Shown piece by piece: positions 40,862-51,940 of a stretch of DNA of 64,000 nt. The DNA comes from Echinicola sp. 20G (lineage in GTDB: Bacteria > Bacteroidota > Bacteroidia > Cytophagales > Cyclobacteriaceae). A program made the position numbers and the translations under genes. The DNA lies in the NCBI RefSeq assembly GCF_015533855.1, contig NZ_AP024154.1, positions 5,353,501 through 5,417,500 of the forward strand, in the 5' to 3' direction. The notes below the pieces were generated by a model. The model made no database searches, was not told where the DNA came from, and saw only the letters and a program-made list of their open reading frames with translations. The stretch's first letter is position 1, and the number at the start of each line of letters is the position of its first letter.

Positions 40862-41331
40862 AACATTTCGTTTTTAATGGTTAGAAATTAATTATGGACG
40901 CCATACCGCTTGCGGGCAACCAAGGCCAAGTGGCAACGGAATAAATGAGGGGCATGCGGGAAGGAAAGTGTTTATGCCGGACACTCTTGGCCGCTCCAGC
41001 AGCCCGAAAAGCGAACTTTGCAAAATGATTAATGTAGGATATTGAAGATATAAAATGAATAAAGTTCATTTCATTAGACATAAAAATATAATTTAAAAGT
41101 GTCCAGTAAATATCTATTTTTATTGACAGGTTTTATTAATAGGGATTGTATAAAGGGCTCTTTTATAATCTCAAGTACAAGAATTTATTATCAAAGTAAA
41201 CTAAATAAAACAACACGGCAGGACAATTCTACAAGTCTCAAATTTAGAGACTATACAAAACAGGATACTTTTTGCAATTCCATCCAGTAGATTAGAAAAA
41301 TTAACATTTTCCCTTAAAATACCTGGAATAA
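40862..41331. other. Intergenic stretch without a gene
   Basis: 470 nt between the mobile module and the polysaccharide locus. I see no recognisable gene, repeat or attachment site; two short open frames (40881-41081 minus, 41099-41290 plus) lack coding character. The first 160 nt are relatively G+C-rich, the rest AT-rich, so the right edge of the mobile module may lie near 41,000. Confidence 0.45.
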
Positions 41332-43500
41332 ATGCACACTTATGTTTCCCTGATTGGGCTCATTCTTACTTTTCTCTTCCAGGGTGAACTTGACTTATTT
41401 CACCTTGATCTAAAAAAAACAAATGATTTAGTGGTCTCAGAGATTGATCAAAATACTTATGACATTGAAACCACCGGAAGTGATCCTTATATTTTCTCCC
41501 ACCCATTGCCCAAAGACTTGGGCAAGGGCCATAACATGGTATCTTTTGAATATTTTTGTCCTTCGGGAATGGATTTCTTTGAGTTATATTTTTATCCGCT
41601 TACTGAAAAACGAAGTCCTGTAATGGTCAGAGACATAGGATCCTCCGAGGGTTGGGTGGAATTTACTATTGACATCACAGAGGCCAGAAAATCTTGGGGT
41701 AAATCAGGGGATATTCTTAGGATTGACTTCGGAGGTTCTCCGGGGCTCAATATCCAGATCAGATCATTAAAAGTAAGGACACAAACCCGAAGAGAAAAAG
41801 AGCTTCATGCTCGAAAAGAGACTGTAAAAAAACAAGAACTTCAATACGAAAAGAGATTACAATCCTACCTTTCAAATGATTTTGCTTCTAAAATCAGTAG
41901 CGTTAGCATTGAAAAAAACACGGTCAACATTAAAGGTGTATTAGATAAATCCGGTATAGAATATGTACTCGCAGAAGTCCCGGTATATTCCGATGCTACA
42001 CAAACAAATGAATTGGAAGTCATCCAGGAGCTTAACTTGGACAATGAAGGAATATTTAATATTTCCATGGATCGATTTATCGAACGCAACGGTTTTACTT
42101 ATGACCGCTTACTTTCAAAATGGATCATCCTCAAAAAAATCGAAAATTGTTACGTAACAGCTTCTCATGCAAGGCATCCGGATTCCATATCATCACAATA
42201 CAATTATGAATTCGAACCTCCAAGGACCATTAAGGGAATAGGTGGATATAGTGCTGACAGGGCGGCCCCTACCACAGATTTGGACGATTTGGATATTTCC
42301 AGTGCCACCATCAATATCTGGGTGAATAAATTCTATAAATCCAGCCCCGCCCCACATCATATTGAACACAATTATTTAGGGAAAACTTATTATTTTGATA
42401 AAAACATTCTAGCAGGATATGACCGATCCTTTCTGGAAGCGGCAAAGCGAAACATTGAGGTATCTGCCATCATATTAGTGGATAAAGCCTCTGATTCTCC
42501 TGACAAAAGAATAGGCAACATCTTACAACATCCAGACTGCGATCCATCCGGTATATATAGCATGCCCAACGTGACCTCCCCAGAAGGAGTGCAGTTTTAT
42601 GCAGCGGTCATAGATTTTTTGGCAGACCGGTACATGAGACCTGACAAAAAATATGGCCGGATCCACCATTGGATTGTCCACAATGAAGTAGATGCGGGCT
42701 GGGTTTGGACCAATGCAGGAGATAAATCTTCCTTAGTATTTCTGGACCTTTATCATAAGTCCATGCGGATCATTAACAATATTGCAAAAAGTTATATCCC
42801 CCACTCAAAGGTATTCATTAGCCTTACTCATTACTGGAACTGGACTTCCAACCCCCACTTTTATCTGTCCAAAGAATTGTTGGAGCATTTACTTAGGTTC
42901 TCAAAAAGGGAAGGAGATTTTGATTGGGGCATTGCCCAGCACCCTTATCCCGAATCTTTGCGTGAACCCAAAACTTGGTTGGATAAAAAGGTAAGTTTTA
43001 ATTTTGATACCCCACTAATTACATTTAAAAACATAGAAGTGTTAAACGCCTGGGTTCAACTCCCAGAGGCACTTTATCAAGGTAAAGTAAAAAGGCTGTT
43101 GTACTTATCTGAGAACGGTACTAATTCCCCTAGTTATAGTCAGAAAGACCTCCACGAACAAGCCGCGGGCCTGGCCTATGCCATGAAAAAAATCAAATAC
43201 CTCAAAGGTATAGATGGCTTTCAATATCATAATTGGCAAGACCATCGTAAAGAGGGAGGACTACGAATCGGTTTGAGGAAGTTTCCTGATGATGAAGATG
43301 ATCCTTCAGGAATAAAGCCCGTCTGGCACGTATACCGTGCTTTTGGACAATCCGATGAAGATGAAATCTATGCTCCCTATCTAAAAACAATAGGAATAAA
43401 TTCCTGGGACGAAGTTCGCTATAAAGAAGCTATTTACGAAAAGAAAATTGATCCAAAAACATCCGGCATCCTCATCAAAACCGCACCCCCCCTCAATTAG
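41332..43500 (+). CDS. DUF5722-type glycoside hydrolase
   Basis: 722 residues with a signal peptide (about 1-17, LIGLILTFLFQ). The N-terminal 260 residues contain a beta-sandwich and a linker; the rest is a TIM-barrel-like domain of the DUF5722 type. The likely acid/base is Glu 452 in HNEVDAGWVW and the likely nucleophile is Glu 594 in LSENG, the spacing expected of clan A hydrolases. The substrate is unknown; as first gene of the sulfatase/rhamnosidase run it probably acts on a backbone or side chain of the same glycan. No promoter motif was certain. Confidence 0.75.
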   Translation: MHTYVSLIGLILTFLFQGELDLFHLDLKKTNDLVVSEIDQNTYDIETTGSDPYIFSHPLPKDLGKGHNMVSFEYFCPSGMDFFELYFYPLTEKRSPVMVRDIGSSEGWVEFTIDITEARKSWGKSGDILRIDFGGSPGLNIQIRSLKVRTQTRREKELHARKETVKKQELQYEKRLQSYLSNDFASKISSVSIEKNTVNIKGVLDKSGIEYVLAEVPVYSDATQTNELEVIQELNLDNEGIFNISMDRFIERNGFTYDRLLSKWIILKKIENCYVTASHARHPDSISSQYNYEFEPPRTIKGIGGYSADRAAPTTDLDDLDISSATINIWVNKFYKSSPAPHHIEHNYLGKTYYFDKNILAGYDRSFLEAAKRNIEVSAIILVDKASDSPDKRIGNILQHPDCDPSGIYSMPNVTSPEGVQFYAAVIDFLADRYMRPDKKYGRIHHWIVHNEVDAGWVWTNAGDKSSLVFLDLYHKSMRIINNIAKSYIPHSKVFISLTHYWNWTSNPHFYLSKELLEHLLRFSKREGDFDWGIAQHPYPESLREPKTWLDKKVSFNFDTPLITFKNIEVLNAWVQLPEALYQGKVKRLLYLSENGTNSPSYSQKDLHEQAAGLAYAMKKIKYLKGIDGFQYHNWQDHRKEGGLRIGLRKFPDDEDDPSGIKPVWHVYRAFGQSDEDEIYAPYLKTIGINSWDEVRYKEAIYEKKIDPKTSGILIKTAPPLN

Positions 43501-43558
43501 AGAAAGAAAGCATTTTACTCCGCAATGAAGGCTTTAGACAAATTAATCATCTACCCAC

Positions 43559-45073
43559 ATGTTTTACTTCAAAATTCTCAGCACATTAATAATTTTAACG
43601 CTTACCAGCTTCTGCTGTAAAGCATATATTACCGACCAACCACCCAATATTGTATTTATTTTAGCCGATGATCTTGGCTGGGCGGACCTTCCCATTTACG
43701 GAAACCAATTTAATGAAGCACCCAACCTTAATAAACTAGCGGATCAGGGAATGCTTTTCACCAATGCGTATGCAGCCAATCCAGTGTGTTCTCCAACGCG
43801 TGCCAGTATCCAAACGGGCCAATATCCTGCGCGAATTGGGATTAACGACTTTCTTCCCGGTCATTGGCGGCCCTATGAAAAATTAAAGGTACCTGCCAAC
43901 AAAACCCAGTACCTGCCCCTAAGCTATACTACTATTGGGGAAGGGCTTCAGCAGGCAGGATATCGTACAGGTTACTTTGGTAAATGGCATTTGGGTTTAC
44001 AAGAAAAGCACTTTCCCAAAAATCAAGGATATGATGAAAGTGTAGTTTACCGAGGTGGTGGATTTTCCAGTTTTGGAGAAAAGATGTATCCTGCACAGGA
44101 ATTTCCCAAAGGGACAGTCCTTTCGGAAGCCCTAACTGAACTGAGCATAAACTTTATCGAAAAAAATAAGGAGCGTCCTTTTTTCCTCTTTTTGGCGCAT
44201 TATGATGTACATGTGCAGTTGGATGCGGACTCCACCTTGATCCATAAATACCTCAAAAAACCCAAAGCCAAGAACTATCCTTCCAATGCCATTTATGCTG
44301 CCATGATTGAGCACCTTGATCGTAGTGTGGGAAGCATCATGGATAAACTTGACAAGGAAGGACTTACTGAAAACACCATTATTGTCTTCTTCTCTGATAA
44401 TGGAGGATTGATCAAACGCTTTGATGAAATCCCTTTGATCGATAAAAGAAGCCTTCATTATTATGAAAAAGACACGCTTAAGTACATTGCCAGTTCAAAT
44501 GCACCGTTAAGGGCGGAGAAAGGGACACTATTCGAGGGAGGTATCCGCGAACCTATGATCGTCAGGTGGCCAGGAAAGATCATGGCTAAGGCCAAGTCAG
44601 ATGTCCTTGTCAGCAGCATTGACTTTTTCCCAACTTTCCTAACTATGGCAGGAGCTCCTTTACCTAAGGAACAAATGGTAGATGGAATTGATCTTACAAG
44701 CATTTTTCATGGCAATGAGCCGAAGGAGCAAAGAACCTTATTCTGGCACTATCCAGTATATCACCATGCTAGTCCTGCCAGTGCGATCCGTATGGGTGAT
44801 TGGAAGCTTATCCATTTTATGGAGGGAGATCAAGTCAAGCTCTTTAACCTAAAAGAAGACATTGGGGAAACTACTGACCTTTCAATTGAAAAGCAGGGCA
44901 TTAGAGATAAACTATTTAGTTTCCTTCAAGAATGGAGAAAGGATGTCCAAGCGGCCATGCCTATTCTCAACCCTGATTATGACCTGGGGAAAAAACATCT
45001 TTGGGAGCCCCATCCCCATACTGAAGACATGCTCAAAGGAACAGATTATTTTAAAGAAATCATCCCCCAATAA
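43559..45073 (+). CDS. Sulfatase (family S1), first of three in tandem
   Basis: 504 residues with a signal peptide at 1-20. FILADDLGW (34-42) gives the metal-binding aspartates and CSPTRAS at 77-83 carries the Cys that becomes formylglycine. A late SDNGG (about 280-284) and GGIREPMIVRWPGK follow in the usual S1 order. It removes sulfate esters from a carbohydrate in the periplasm. The subfamily cannot be set by eye. It lies 58 nt behind the DUF5722 gene and 3 nt before the next sulfatase. Confidence 0.88.
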   Translation: MFYFKILSTLIILTLTSFCCKAYITDQPPNIVFILADDLGWADLPIYGNQFNEAPNLNKLADQGMLFTNAYAANPVCSPTRASIQTGQYPARIGINDFLPGHWRPYEKLKVPANKTQYLPLSYTTIGEGLQQAGYRTGYFGKWHLGLQEKHFPKNQGYDESVVYRGGGFSSFGEKMYPAQEFPKGTVLSEALTELSINFIEKNKERPFFLFLAHYDVHVQLDADSTLIHKYLKKPKAKNYPSNAIYAAMIEHLDRSVGSIMDKLDKEGLTENTIIVFFSDNGGLIKRFDEIPLIDKRSLHYYEKDTLKYIASSNAPLRAEKGTLFEGGIREPMIVRWPGKIMAKAKSDVLVSSIDFFPTFLTMAGAPLPKEQMVDGIDLTSIFHGNEPKEQRTLFWHYPVYHHASPASAIRMGDWKLIHFMEGDQVKLFNLKEDIGETTDLSIEKQGIRDKLFSFLQEWRKDVQAAMPILNPDYDLGKKHLWEPHPHTEDMLKGTDYFKEIIPQ

Positions 45074-45076
45074 TTT

Positions 45077-46789
45077 ATGAAAGTAATAAAAACACTAAGC
45101 ATTCTGTTGTTGTTACCATATCTCTTTGGCTGCAACAATTCCCAAGCCGGTCTAACAAGCGAAAAGGCCAAAAGACCTAACATCATTTTTATTTTGGCGG
45201 ATGATTTTGGGATAATGGACACCCAAGGTTATGCCCATAAAATATTGGGCACTGACACCGCAGAGATGTTCTATGAAACGCCGAATTTGGATCGTATGAT
45301 GCAGGAAGGAGTTTCTTTTTTGCAGGCCTATGCCAACCAACTTTGCTCCCCTACCCGTGCCAGTTTACTGACGGGTAAATATGCTGGAAGAATGGGATTT
45401 ACAACGGCTATGCCGCCAAGGGAAACCTACTACAATCAGGACATGAAAGCACCAAATGGGTACTATTCCCATGACGTTTTAAGTCATTCCGATAATATTA
45501 ATATAGAACAAGCGGTTCTTAATGGAACATCCAATTCCGCAGTGCCATCAGGCACAGAATATGACAATGGTCAAGATGAATTATCCATTGCTGAAGCCCT
45601 AAAGGATTATCATTCTGCTTTTATTGGGAAATGGCACGTTGGAGGTTTCGGCGCCGAGGGATACCAACCGGCCGACCAGGGCTTTGAACCTCTTGCCTGG
45701 TATGATGCAGGAGGATCAGCTTATTACAACTGGAAAAAGGCGTGGAATATAACTACCAAAGGTCCCTTTACTGCAATTCCTCAAAATCAACTGGAAATAG
45801 GCAATTCAGGGATGGAAACTGGAGAAGAATACCTAACGAATGATTTGACAAAGCAAGCATTAAGCTTTATTGAAAGAGAAGCAAATAAAAAAGATAAACC
45901 ATTTTTTCTTTACTTTTCTCATTTTGCCGTTCACAGCCCCTACCAAGGTCCTCAAGATATCATTAACCATTTTGATCAAAAAGATACCAGAGGCTGGAAT
46001 GGCCACCACAATCCAATTTATGCCAGTATGATCAAAAGCTTGGACGAATCCGTTGGTGCCATCTTGAATAAGTTGGATGAACTGAACATAGACGATAATA
46101 CCTTGGTGGTTTTCATGTCCGACAATGGCGGTATCGACTCCAAAGTCACCCCAAGAGGTGACGGTACAGACAACAGCCCTTTCTTGGGAGGAAAAGCATG
46201 TCTCACAGAGGGCGGGATTAGGGTGCCGTTGATTTTTAGGTGGAAAGGGAATATTCCTGAAAAAAAATGGGTAAACATCCCCGTAGATTGTACAGATATC
46301 TTTCCTACTTTATTGGACGCTGCAGGATACCCTTCACAGAAAATTGTCACAGAAAGAACATTGGACGGCGAAAGTTTATTTACTCTCCTGAGTGATCATA
46401 ATAACGAGCAGAAAACCTATACCAAAACTACGCACTATTGGCATTACCCTTTCAATGTGATCTATAATAATCCCAAAGATGGTTTTCCCTTAACCCCTCA
46501 TTCTGCGATTAGAAAAGGAGATTATAAGTTGATTTATGATTGGCACGGCAGGATTTCACTCTATAATATCGAGCAGGACCCTTTTGAAAAACAAAATTTG
46601 TCCGAAAAGAAGACCGAGCTTACCAACCTCCTTTTTGCACAACTAATTGGTTGGTTGGATAACAATGTAGCTCCTCGGTATTGGCCGAGCCCCAACCCAT
46701 CTTATAATCCCAAAAATGAGGTGAGAGAAGAAAAATATGTGGATTTGCTTAGCCACTACCGAACTACAGGAACAGTCATTAACAAATAA
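45077..46789 (+). CDS. Sulfatase (family S1), lipoprotein, second in tandem
   Basis: 570 residues. The signal peptide ends at LFGC (Cys 19), so it is a lipoprotein. FILADDFGI (38-46), CSPTRAS (90-96) with the formylglycine Cys 90, MSDNGG and GGIRVPLIFRW are conserved. It has an insertion after the active site (about 120-180) compared with its neighbours, suggesting a different sulfate position. Starts 3 nt after the previous stop. Confidence 0.88.
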   Translation: MKVIKTLSILLLLPYLFGCNNSQAGLTSEKAKRPNIIFILADDFGIMDTQGYAHKILGTDTAEMFYETPNLDRMMQEGVSFLQAYANQLCSPTRASLLTGKYAGRMGFTTAMPPRETYYNQDMKAPNGYYSHDVLSHSDNINIEQAVLNGTSNSAVPSGTEYDNGQDELSIAEALKDYHSAFIGKWHVGGFGAEGYQPADQGFEPLAWYDAGGSAYYNWKKAWNITTKGPFTAIPQNQLEIGNSGMETGEEYLTNDLTKQALSFIEREANKKDKPFFLYFSHFAVHSPYQGPQDIINHFDQKDTRGWNGHHNPIYASMIKSLDESVGAILNKLDELNIDDNTLVVFMSDNGGIDSKVTPRGDGTDNSPFLGGKACLTEGGIRVPLIFRWKGNIPEKKWVNIPVDCTDIFPTLLDAAGYPSQKIVTERTLDGESLFTLLSDHNNEQKTYTKTTHYWHYPFNVIYNNPKDGFPLTPHSAIRKGDYKLIYDWHGRISLYNIEQDPFEKQNLSEKKTELTNLLFAQLIGWLDNNVAPRYWPSPNPSYNPKNEVREEKYVDLLSHYRTTGTVINK

Positions 46790-46801
46790 CCAAAAATAAA
46801 A

Positions 46802-48370
46802 ATGAACTTACGAAGTAAAATAAGGCACATTGCTTTAGCTGCTAGTTGTTTTTTTACATTCTTTAGCGTTAGTGCTCAAGGAAATAAGCAACCTAAAAAT
46901 ATTATATTTATTCTTGCTGATGATCTGGGATGGAGTGATGTCACCTTGTACGGGAAAACGGATTTTTATGAAACTCCAAATCTGGAGAGACTGGCCGCAA
47001 AAGGCCTGACATTTACCCGGGCATATGCCGCAAGTCCATTATGTTCTCCCACCAGGGCGAGTATCCTTACCGGTCAAACACCTGCGCGAACCGGAATTAC
47101 GGCACCTGTTGCACATACTAATAAGGTTTTGCTAAAAGCCCAGTTGGCCAACAATGCGGCTCCAGGAAGCAAGGCGATCATTACAGAATCGGTATCAAGG
47201 TTAGATAACGAGCTTCCCACCTTGGGCAAGCTTATAAAATCAGTTGGATATTCCACCGCTCACTTCGGAAAGTGGCACCTTGGCTTGGAGCCTTACTCTC
47301 CCTTGGAGCATGGTTTTGATAAAGATATTCCACATTGGCATGGCCCAGGGCCAGCAGGAAGCTTTGTGGCCCCGTGGAAGTTTCCAGGTTTCAAAGAAAA
47401 CTATCCTGGTGAGCACATTGAGGACCGTATGACAGATGAAGCGATTGATTGGATGAGACAACAGGAGAAAGGAAAACCATTTTTTTTGAACTATTGGCAA
47501 TTCTCTGTCCATGCTCCTTTTGATGCTAAAGAGGGACTTATTAGATATTATCAGACCAAAATGGACCTTAGCGATCCCCAGCACTCTCCCACTTATGCGG
47601 CTATGGTGCACTCTTTGGATCAGTCTGTGGGCAGGTTGCTGGATGAAGTGGAGCGGTTGGGCATTGCAGACGAAACGGCCATAATATTTTTCAGTGATAA
47701 TGGCGGTAATATGTATAATGGAATCGTCGATGAACTTCCTTCAGGTGAGAAGGTGCTAAATGCCCCGACCAGCAACAGGCCATTAAGGGGGGGTAAGGCC
47801 AGCATGTATGAAGGTGGTATCAGGGTTCCCTGCATTATAGTATGGCCGGGACTTACAGAACCAGGCACCCTTACAGATGCCCTTATCCAATCTACCGATT
47901 TCTATCCCACTATTTTGAATCAGTTGGGGATCCAACAGCCCAAAAATTATTCTATTGATGGAAATGACATAACACCAATATTGAAAGGAGAAAAAACAGA
48001 GAGTAAACCAATTTTTACATATTTCCCTCATACGCCAAAAGTTCCGGATTGGCTTCCGCCTTCAGTGGCTGTTCATGATGGCGACTGGAAACTGATCCGC
48101 CTATTCTTTGAAGGTGAAAATGGCCAGCATGATTACCTACTTTATAACCTTAGATGGGATATCAGTGAAACGATCAACCTGGCAGGCTTATACCCTGAAA
48201 AAGTAAAGAAGTTAGACCAGATGATAGAAAATCATTTGCGAGATGCTGAGGCCATCACTCCTGCACCCAATCCAGATTTTGATCCTTTAAAATACCGTCC
48301 TCAGGATATCGGTATACCTCCCAAAGGCTTACATAATTCTGAAGCCATCAAAAATCAAGAGAGCAGATAA
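46802..48370 (+). CDS. Sulfatase (family S1), third in tandem
   Basis: 522 residues with a signal peptide ending at [13 protein letters not shown] (37-45), CSPTRAS (81-87) with Cys 81 as formylglycine, FSDNGG and [13 protein letters not shown] are present. Closest by eye to the first of the three. A hairpin with T-run at 48391 follows, so the sulfatase run may end transcription here. Confidence 0.88.
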   Translation: MNLRSKIRHIALAASCFFTFFSVSAQGNKQPKNIIFILADDLGWSDVTLYGKTDFYETPNLERLAAKGLTFTRAYAASPLCSPTRASILTGQTPARTGITAPVAHTNKVLLKAQLANNAAPGSKAIITESVSRLDNELPTLGKLIKSVGYSTAHFGKWHLGLEPYSPLEHGFDKDIPHWHGPGPAGSFVAPWKFPGFKENYPGEHIEDRMTDEAIDWMRQQEKGKPFFLNYWQFSVHAPFDAKEGLIRYYQTKMDLSDPQHSPTYAAMVHSLDQSVGRLLDEVERLGIADETAIIFFSDNGGNMYNGIVDELPSGEKVLNAPTSNRPLRGGKASMYEGGIRVPCIIVWPGLTEPGTLTDALIQSTDFYPTILNQLGIQQPKNYSIDGNDITPILKGEKTESKPIFTYFPHTPKVPDWLPPSVAVHDGDWKLIRLFFEGENGQHDYLLYNLRWDISETINLAGLYPEKVKKLDQMIENHLRDAEAITPAPNPDFDPLKYRPQDIGIPPKGLHNSEAIKNQESR

Positions 48371-48390
48371 TACTGAACATTATAAATTGA

Positions 48391-48434
48391 AACCGAAACT
48401 CTCCTATGCTTTATTGGACAGTTTCGGTTTTTTC
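48391..48434 (+). terminator. Intrinsic terminator after the sulfatase run
   Basis: AACCGAAACT (48391-48400) pairs with AGTTTCGGTT (48420-48429) and is followed by five T. It splits the polysaccharide locus into two transcription units, and the 210 nt before the GH106 gene likely hold a promoter. Confidence 0.75.
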
Positions 48435-48643
48435 TATGCTTCGTATAACATCAAATACATTAAAGCCTAATTATTCCCCTTTCAAACCACCACTTATCAT
48501 TTTAAAATGCCGTGCGTAATTTGAGGCGGTACAAGACAGGATAATTTAAAGAAATCAAACCTGTTAATTTAGTACTAATACATTTACAGTTTTAATACCC
48601 AAAAACACCAATTTATCAATAGGCCCATTAAAAAAATTCGTTT

Positions 48644-51600
48644 ATGAAACTGGATATTTTATCTAGAAAATACTTCCAATACTTTTTATCCTTTGGTTTG
48701 CTTTTGTGGCTGAACCTAGCCTGTCAGACCATTTCTAAGAAACTGAAGACAGAAGAAATCGATTATAACAGTCTAGCTGAAGGTTTCCTTACTCCCCCCG
48801 ATAGCGTTAAACCTTGGTGCTACTGGTATTGGATCAATGATGACATTTCAAAAGAAGGGGTAACCAAGGATTTGGAAGCCATGAAAAAAGTGGGTATTGG
48901 TGCTGCGCTCATCGGGAACATCAACCCTAATGGCGTAGATGGTCCTGTTCCACTTTTCAGTGAAGAATGGTGGGACATTTTGGTACATACCGTAAAGGAA
49001 GGCAAAAGACTGGGTGTGGACATCGGTTTATTCAATTGCCCGGGATGGAGCCAGTCAGGGGGGCCATGGGTCCGACCTGAGATGGCCATGAGGTATACAG
49101 TTTACTCACAAACGCCCATAGCCGGAGGAAAGAACATTGTTGTTTCCCTTCCCCAACCTACGGAGGAATTTCAGGATACTTATGTTCTTGCCGTTAAAGA
49201 AAATGGGGAGCTTTTTACTGCTTCTGCAAATAACACCCAATTTACAGCTTCTCCTGCTGTCAATAACACGCACTTTTGGTCAGACGGAAAGCTTTCGACA
49301 ACACCTTCATTTGAGCTTTCCCCAAATAGCAGCTACCAAATAAGGGTCAAGACCGCTCGACCCATACAGGCAAAAAGCCTATCCCTTACTCCTGGGGATA
49401 AACCCATAAAATGTGACTGCCAATTGGAAGGGAAAGTTGACAATGAATACCGGTTAATCCGCCGGTTCACTTTTGATCGCAGTAATATGAACATCAATGT
49501 AGGAGCGGCAAACCAAGGGCAGGTTGCTCTATCCATCAACGGGCCGGTGACCGATGAATTTCTTCTTACCTGCACCAATTTTAAAGGAGCTAAAGAGGCG
49601 GGGTTTTCAGAAATTGTTATATCTGAGGAAGCTACTCTGGACCACTATGTGGAAAAACAAATGGCAAAAATGCACCCTACTCCCACCCCTGACTGGTCAA
49701 GCTACCAATGGGTATCGAACCAAGGTGAAGTGGCTCAAAATTCCTTAATACAAGCCGATGAAGTTCTCAACCTAAGCAGTAAAATGAATGGCAACGGAAC
49801 ATTGAATTGGGATGCCCCTGAAGGAGAATGGACGGTATATCGTTTTGGGATGGCTCCCACAGGCACCAAAAATGCACCATCCGCACCACAAGGAAGGGGT
49901 TATGAAATCGATAAAATGAGTGAGGAACTCATCCGCTTTCATTTCGAACAATTTGTAGGGGAATTGCTTGAAAGATTGCCCGAAGACAGTAAATCTGCCT
50001 TTAAATACGTGATTGCCGATAGCTATGAAATGGGCTCACAAAACTGGACTGATGATTTTGCGCGTGAGTTCCAAGAAAAGTATGGTTATGACCCGGTTCC
50101 TTTTCTTCCAGTTTATTCTGGTAAAATAATCAATAGTGTCCAGCATTCTGAGAGATTTCTATGGGATATGAGAAGGCTTGTAGCGGATCAGGTGGCCTAT
50201 GAATATGTAGGTGGATTGAGAAAAATCAGCAATGAAAATGGCCTGAAGTTATGGTTGGAAAATTATGGACATTGGGGTTTTCCCTCCGAATTCCTGATGT
50301 ATGGAGGACAGTCCAATTTAGTCAGCGGTGAATTTTGGAACGAAGGGGCTTTGGGAAATATTGAATGCAAGGCATCTTCTTCCGCTGCCCATATCTATGG
50401 AAAACCAGTTACCTCAGCCGAGGCATTTACCGCGGCCCACAGCTCTTATTTGAGACATCCCGCATTACTTAAAAAACGAGGTGATTGGAGTTTTACCGAA
50501 GGCATCAATCATTTTGTGCTGCATCTCTACATACAACAACCTGATGATAACAGAAAACCGGGGGTAAACGCTTGGTTCAGTACCGAATTTAATCGGCATA
50601 ATACCTGGTTTGAGCAATCAAAATCCTGGATGGATTACATCAGAAGGAGTCAACATATGCTTACCAAAGGTAAGTATGCGGCTGATGTGGCCTATTTCAT
50701 AGGGGAAGACGCTCCTGTGATGACCGGCATTAGGCAACCGGAATTACCAAAGGGATATTCTTATGACTATATCAATGCTGAAGTACTCTTGGAAAGAGCA
50801 CAAGTCGTGGACGGTACGTTAACTTTACCTGATGGCATGAGTTATGGTCTGCTGGTGCTTCCACCAATCCAAACCATGACACCGGAATTGATTACTAAAT
50901 TAGAACAGATGGTCCACGATGGCCTTGCCATTTATGGCCCCAAACCAATCCAATCTCCCAGTCTTCAAAATTATCCCGAATCAGACAATGCGGTCAAAAG
51001 TTCTGCTGACAAATTATGGGGTAGTGAAGGTTATTATGACCAAGAGTTGATAAGATCAGTGGGACAGGGTTTTGTGATGGATAATATTTCTTTACTAAAG
51101 GCCTTAGATCACTTGGACATACACAAAGATGTCATTTTGCCAGAGGATGCCCCTGTGCTTTGGACACACAGACAAGCCCCTAATTTGGACATCTATTTCC
51201 TTACCAACCAAAGTGAGGACAAAGTTGCAACCAAGGTGACATTCGAGGTGAAAAACAAGCTTCCGGAACTATGGAATGCGGTGACCGGCGAGATCAGAAA
51301 ATTACCCGAGTTTAAAGAAACCGAAGAGGGAACAGAAGTTCCTCTGCAGTTTGAAGCTTTAGAAAGCTGGTTTGTTGTATTCACTGAGGAAGAGCAAAAT
51401 TCCTCCTACAACTATAAAGAGAATTTTCCAAAAAGCCAGGTGGTAAAGACCATTGATTCCGAATGGACCTTAGCATTTAACAACAAGGACATCGGTCTCC
51501 AAAAACCTGTAAAGGTTGAACAATTGATGGATTGGACTGCTTTTGAAAATGATTCGGTCAAATATTATTCAGGTACGGCAGATTATAAAACCACATTTAC

Positions 51601-51922
51601 TCTATCCGAGCTTAAAAACGACATCCATTATCAAATCGATCTTGGCAAGGTCAGTGTCATGGCCACGGTAAGCCTCAATGGCCAGGAAGTGGGCACAACC
51701 TGGATAAAGCCTCATGTTTTGGACATTACGGATGCACTGAAAAAGGGAGAAAATATTCTCGAAATAAAGGTCGCCAATCTGTGGAGAAACCGAATTATCC
51801 GAGATCTCCAATTGCCAGACAGCCAACGCTACACGTGGACTTCCGTAAATGACGCCAAAGCAAATGAAAATCCTCATTCCTCTGGTTTGTTGGGCCCCGT
51901 GACAATTAACGAAATTGATTAA
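48644..51922 (+). CDS. GH106-type alpha-L-rhamnosidase
   Basis: 1092 residues, a normal length for GH106. A lipoprotein signal ends at NLAC (Cys about 27). PDSVKPWCYWYWINDDISKEG (in two parts, about 49-70) and AMKKVGIGAALIGNI are the typical opening of the family, with a distorted TIM barrel in the first 600 residues and beta-sandwich domains behind. GH106 enzymes remove terminal alpha-L-rhamnose in an inverting, calcium-dependent way. The GH78 gene follows after 18 nt. Together with the sulfatases it suggests a sulfated rhamnose-rich glycan. Confidence 0.87.
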   Translation: MKLDILSRKYFQYFLSFGLLLWLNLACQTISKKLKTEEIDYNSLAEGFLTPPDSVKPWCYWYWINDDISKEGVTKDLEAMKKVGIGAALIGNINPNGVDGPVPLFSEEWWDILVHTVKEGKRLGVDIGLFNCPGWSQSGGPWVRPEMAMRYTVYSQTPIAGGKNIVVSLPQPTEEFQDTYVLAVKENGELFTASANNTQFTASPAVNNTHFWSDGKLSTTPSFELSPNSSYQIRVKTARPIQAKSLSLTPGDKPIKCDCQLEGKVDNEYRLIRRFTFDRSNMNINVGAANQGQVALSINGPVTDEFLLTCTNFKGAKEAGFSEIVISEEATLDHYVEKQMAKMHPTPTPDWSSYQWVSNQGEVAQNSLIQADEVLNLSSKMNGNGTLNWDAPEGEWTVYRFGMAPTGTKNAPSAPQGRGYEIDKMSEELIRFHFEQFVGELLERLPEDSKSAFKYVIADSYEMGSQNWTDDFAREFQEKYGYDPVPFLPVYSGKIINSVQHSERFLWDMRRLVADQVAYEYVGGLRKISNENGLKLWLENYGHWGFPSEFLMYGGQSNLVSGEFWNEGALGNIECKASSSAAHIYGKPVTSAEAFTAAHSSYLRHPALLKKRGDWSFTEGINHFVLHLYIQQPDDNRKPGVNAWFSTEFNRHNTWFEQSKSWMDYIRRSQHMLTKGKYAADVAYFIGEDAPVMTGIRQPELPKGYSYDYINAEVLLERAQVVDGTLTLPDGMSYGLLVLPPIQTMTPELITKLEQMVHDGLAIYGPKPIQSPSLQNYPESDNAVKSSADKLWGSEGYYDQELIRSVGQGFVMDNISLLKALDHLDIHKDVILPEDAPVLWTHRQAPNLDIYFLTNQSEDKVATKVTFEVKNKLPELWNAVTGEIRKLPEFKETEEGTEVPLQFEALESWFVVFTEEEQNSSYNYKENFPKSQVVKTIDSEWTLAFNNKDIGLQKPVKVEQLMDWTAFENDSVKYYSGTADYKTTFTLSELKNDIHYQIDLGKVSVMATVSLNGQEVGTTWIKPHVLDITDALKKGENILEIKVANLWRNRIIRDLQLPDSQRYTWTSVNDAKANENPHSSGLLGPVTINEID

Positions 51923-51940
51923 CCCTAAAGGCCAATTAAA

